DNA of 16,478 nucleotides from Lutibacter sp. Lineage in GTDB: Bacteria; Bacteroidota; Bacteroidia; Flavobacteriales; Flavobacteriaceae. The notes below the pieces were generated by a model. It did not search any database. It was given only the letters and a program-made list of their open reading frames with translations, and was not told the DNA's origin. Below are positions 15,432 to 16,478 of this stretch, piece by piece. Position 1 is the stretch's first letter. Each line of letters starts with the position of its first letter. The stretch spans positions 11,673 through 28,150 of the forward strand of contig DPCK01000076.1 in the NCBI GenBank assembly GCA_003516285.1. The letters are read 5' to 3'. The position numbers were made by a program, and so were the translations under genes.

Positions 15432-16133
15432 ATGTTAAAAAAAATACTTTTGGTGGTGGTTGTGTTTCAACTTTCTGCCTGTGCAGAATTACAGCAGGTG
15501 ATTAATCAATTGCCAAATGGAGAAATTACGAATTTTCAAATTGCAGCAGGTTTAAAGGAAGCTTTGCAAAATGGAGTTTCAAATCAGGTTACAACTTTGG
15601 CCGTTCAGGATGGGTTCTTTAAAAATGAAATGGTTAAAATTTTATTGCCTGCAGAATTGCAAAAAGTGGATCGTACTTTAAGAGCTATGGGTTTGTCAAG
15701 CTTGGCTGATGAAGGATTAAGAGTGCTGAACAGGGCTGCGGAAGATGCGGTGGGAGAGGCCATTCCTATTTTTACTGATGCCATAACAGGTATGACAATT
15801 GTTGATGCGAAAAATATTTTAATGGGCGATAAAAATTCCGCTACAGTGTATTTGAAAACCGCTACTTCTACGGCATTATACCAAAAATTTAACCCAATTA
15901 TCAACAATTCATTTAAAAAAGTAGGAGCAGATAAAATTTGGGCCGACTTAATCACAAAATACAATAATTTGCCTTTAACCGCCGATGTAAATCCCGATTT
16001 AACGGATTATGTAACCAATGAAGCCCTAAAAGGTGTTTTTACGATGGTTGAAATTGAAGAAAGAGGAATTAGGGCGAATTTGGCCAAACGTACTTCCGAT
16101 TTATTGAAACGTGTTTTTGCGCTGCAAGACTAA
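15432..16133 (+). CDS. DUF4197 domain lipoprotein
   Basis: This 233-residue protein has a short leader (MLKKILLVVVVFQLSAC) with a lipobox LSAC, so the mature protein is lipid-anchored at Cys17. The rest is a helical DUF4197 domain. It has AAGLKEALQNGVSNQV and the FFKNEMVKILLPAELQKVD segment, followed by LRAMGL. FTDAITGMTIVDAKNILMGDKNSAT is the most conserved part of the family as I know it. YVTNEALKGVFTMVEIEE and RANLAKRTSDLLKRVF form the C-terminal helices. The function of the family is unknown; it is common in the envelope of Bacteroidota and Proteobacteria. It follows the DUF5522 gene closely. Its stop codon is only 3 bp from the stop codon of the convergent BtuF-like gene, with no hairpin between, so transcripts may run into each other. 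Confidence 0.9.
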   Translation: MLKKILLVVVVFQLSACAELQQVINQLPNGEITNFQIAAGLKEALQNGVSNQVTTLAVQDGFFKNEMVKILLPAELQKVDRTLRAMGLSSLADEGLRVLNRAAEDAVGEAIPIFTDAITGMTIVDAKNILMGDKNSATVYLKTATSTALYQKFNPIINNSFKKVGADKIWADLITKYNNLPLTADVNPDLTDYVTNEALKGVFTMVEIEERGIRANLAKRTSDLLKRVFALQD

Positions 16134-16136
16134 ATT

Positions 16137-16478
16137 TTAAAAATGGCTTTCCAGTTTTTTGTGCAAAGCTTTAAAATAATCAAAAGCCAAAAGCAATCTT
16201 GATCCGTGCCAGCCAAACATTTCGCCATCGGCAAAAACAGTGATAGAACGATTGGTGAAAGTAGAAATTTCAACCGCGTGTTCATCTTTAAACGGAAACG
16301 GTTCTGAAGACAAAATAATGACTTCAGGATCGCCTTCATAACGAATTTTATTAATTTCCACTTTTGGATAACGACTCATATTTTGGTAAATGTTTTCAAA
16401 TTTATTGAGTTGTAGCATTTTGTTGATATATGTGTCGTTTCCCGCAACCATCCAAGGTTTTGCCCAAATAAAATAGGC
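16137..16478 (-). CDS. BtuF-like helical-backbone metal/cobalamin receptor, 5' end outside the window
   Basis: This frame runs off the right edge, so the N-terminus is missing and 113 residues are visible. An internal ATG at 16451 is not the start, because the frame continues before it (AYFIWAKPW). The visible part matches the C-terminal lobe of periplasmic binding proteins of the BtuF/FepB type: IWAKPWMVAGNDTYIN, then KFENIYQNMSRYPKVE, the strand PEVIILSSEPFPFKD and the final GEMFGWHGSRLLLAFDYFKAL. The FGWHGSR segment is typical of the cobalamin/metal receptor group. Whether it binds B12, haem or an iron chelate cannot be decided here. It could supply cofactor to IcmF, encoded about 8 kb away, but no transport genes are visible to support that. 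Signal peptide and lipid anchor cannot be seen. Confidence 0.85.
   Translation of the reverse strand, partial: AYFIWAKPWMVAGNDTYINKMLQLNKFENIYQNMSRYPKVEINKIRYEGDPEVIILSSEPFPFKDEHAVEISTFTNRSITVFADGEMFGWHGSRLLLAFDYFKALHKKLESHF

Noticed and set aside
4283..16478. A B12 system formed by icmF and the BtuF-like gene
   Set aside because: They are about 8 kb apart with unrelated genes between and no B12 transporter or synthesis gene in view; the link is only thematic.

Overview
The window is an AT-rich bacterial chromosome segment that most likely comes from a member of the Flavobacteriia (phylum Bacteroidota). The reasons are the gene families present (DUF4136, DUF4197 and DUF5522 proteins, a secreted tricorn-like protease, a long urocanase, IcmF), lipoprotein signals with short lipoboxes, no clear Shine-Dalgarno sequences, and several exact TAnnTTTG promoter -7 elements, the Bacteroidota consensus. 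Dispersed repeats of a type I recall from flavobacterial genomes also occur. I see no phage, plasmid, insertion sequence, CRISPR array, rRNA or tRNA. Overall this is ordinary core chromosome.

Layout. Positions 1-1323 (+) hold the 3' part of a TPR protein gene and a small lipoprotein with a TonB-C-terminal-like fold signature. A structured repeat of about 170 bp with imperfect inverted ends (1321-1490) fills the gap to the convergent rarA gene (1494-2768, -). A short dispersed repeat lies in the next gap (2872-2893). Then come a rhomboid protease gene (2987-3679, +) and an NTF2/SnoaL-like protein gene (3765-4175, +). The minus strand then carries icmF, a fused B12-dependent acyl-CoA mutase (4283-7732), a very small membrane protein with an HExxH motif (7885-8208), and a large secreted tricorn-like S41 protease (8389-11658) with its own hairpin terminator. 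From a divergent promoter region, hutU (urocanase, 11797-13797) and a DUF4136 lipoprotein gene (13817-14347) run on the plus strand to a perfect-palindrome terminator. An unrecognised minus-strand gene with no ATG start follows (14417-14995). The window ends with a small Cys-rich DUF5522 protein gene and a DUF4197 lipoprotein gene (+), convergent with a truncated BtuF-like substrate-binding protein gene (-).

The genes do not form one pathway. They are mostly single genes or pairs: histidine degradation (hutU), branched acyl-CoA rearrangement (icmF), replication-fork maintenance (rarA), envelope proteolysis (rhomboid, tricorn-like) and envelope lipoproteins. The B12-using icmF and the possible B12-binding protein at the right end are about 8 kb apart, so a link is only suggestive. 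I did not find a convincing new multigene system. The most interesting signal is a palindromic repeat of intergenic type sitting in frame inside icmF, where it encodes a HILKQVQNDD peptide in the linker between the GTPase and mutase domains.
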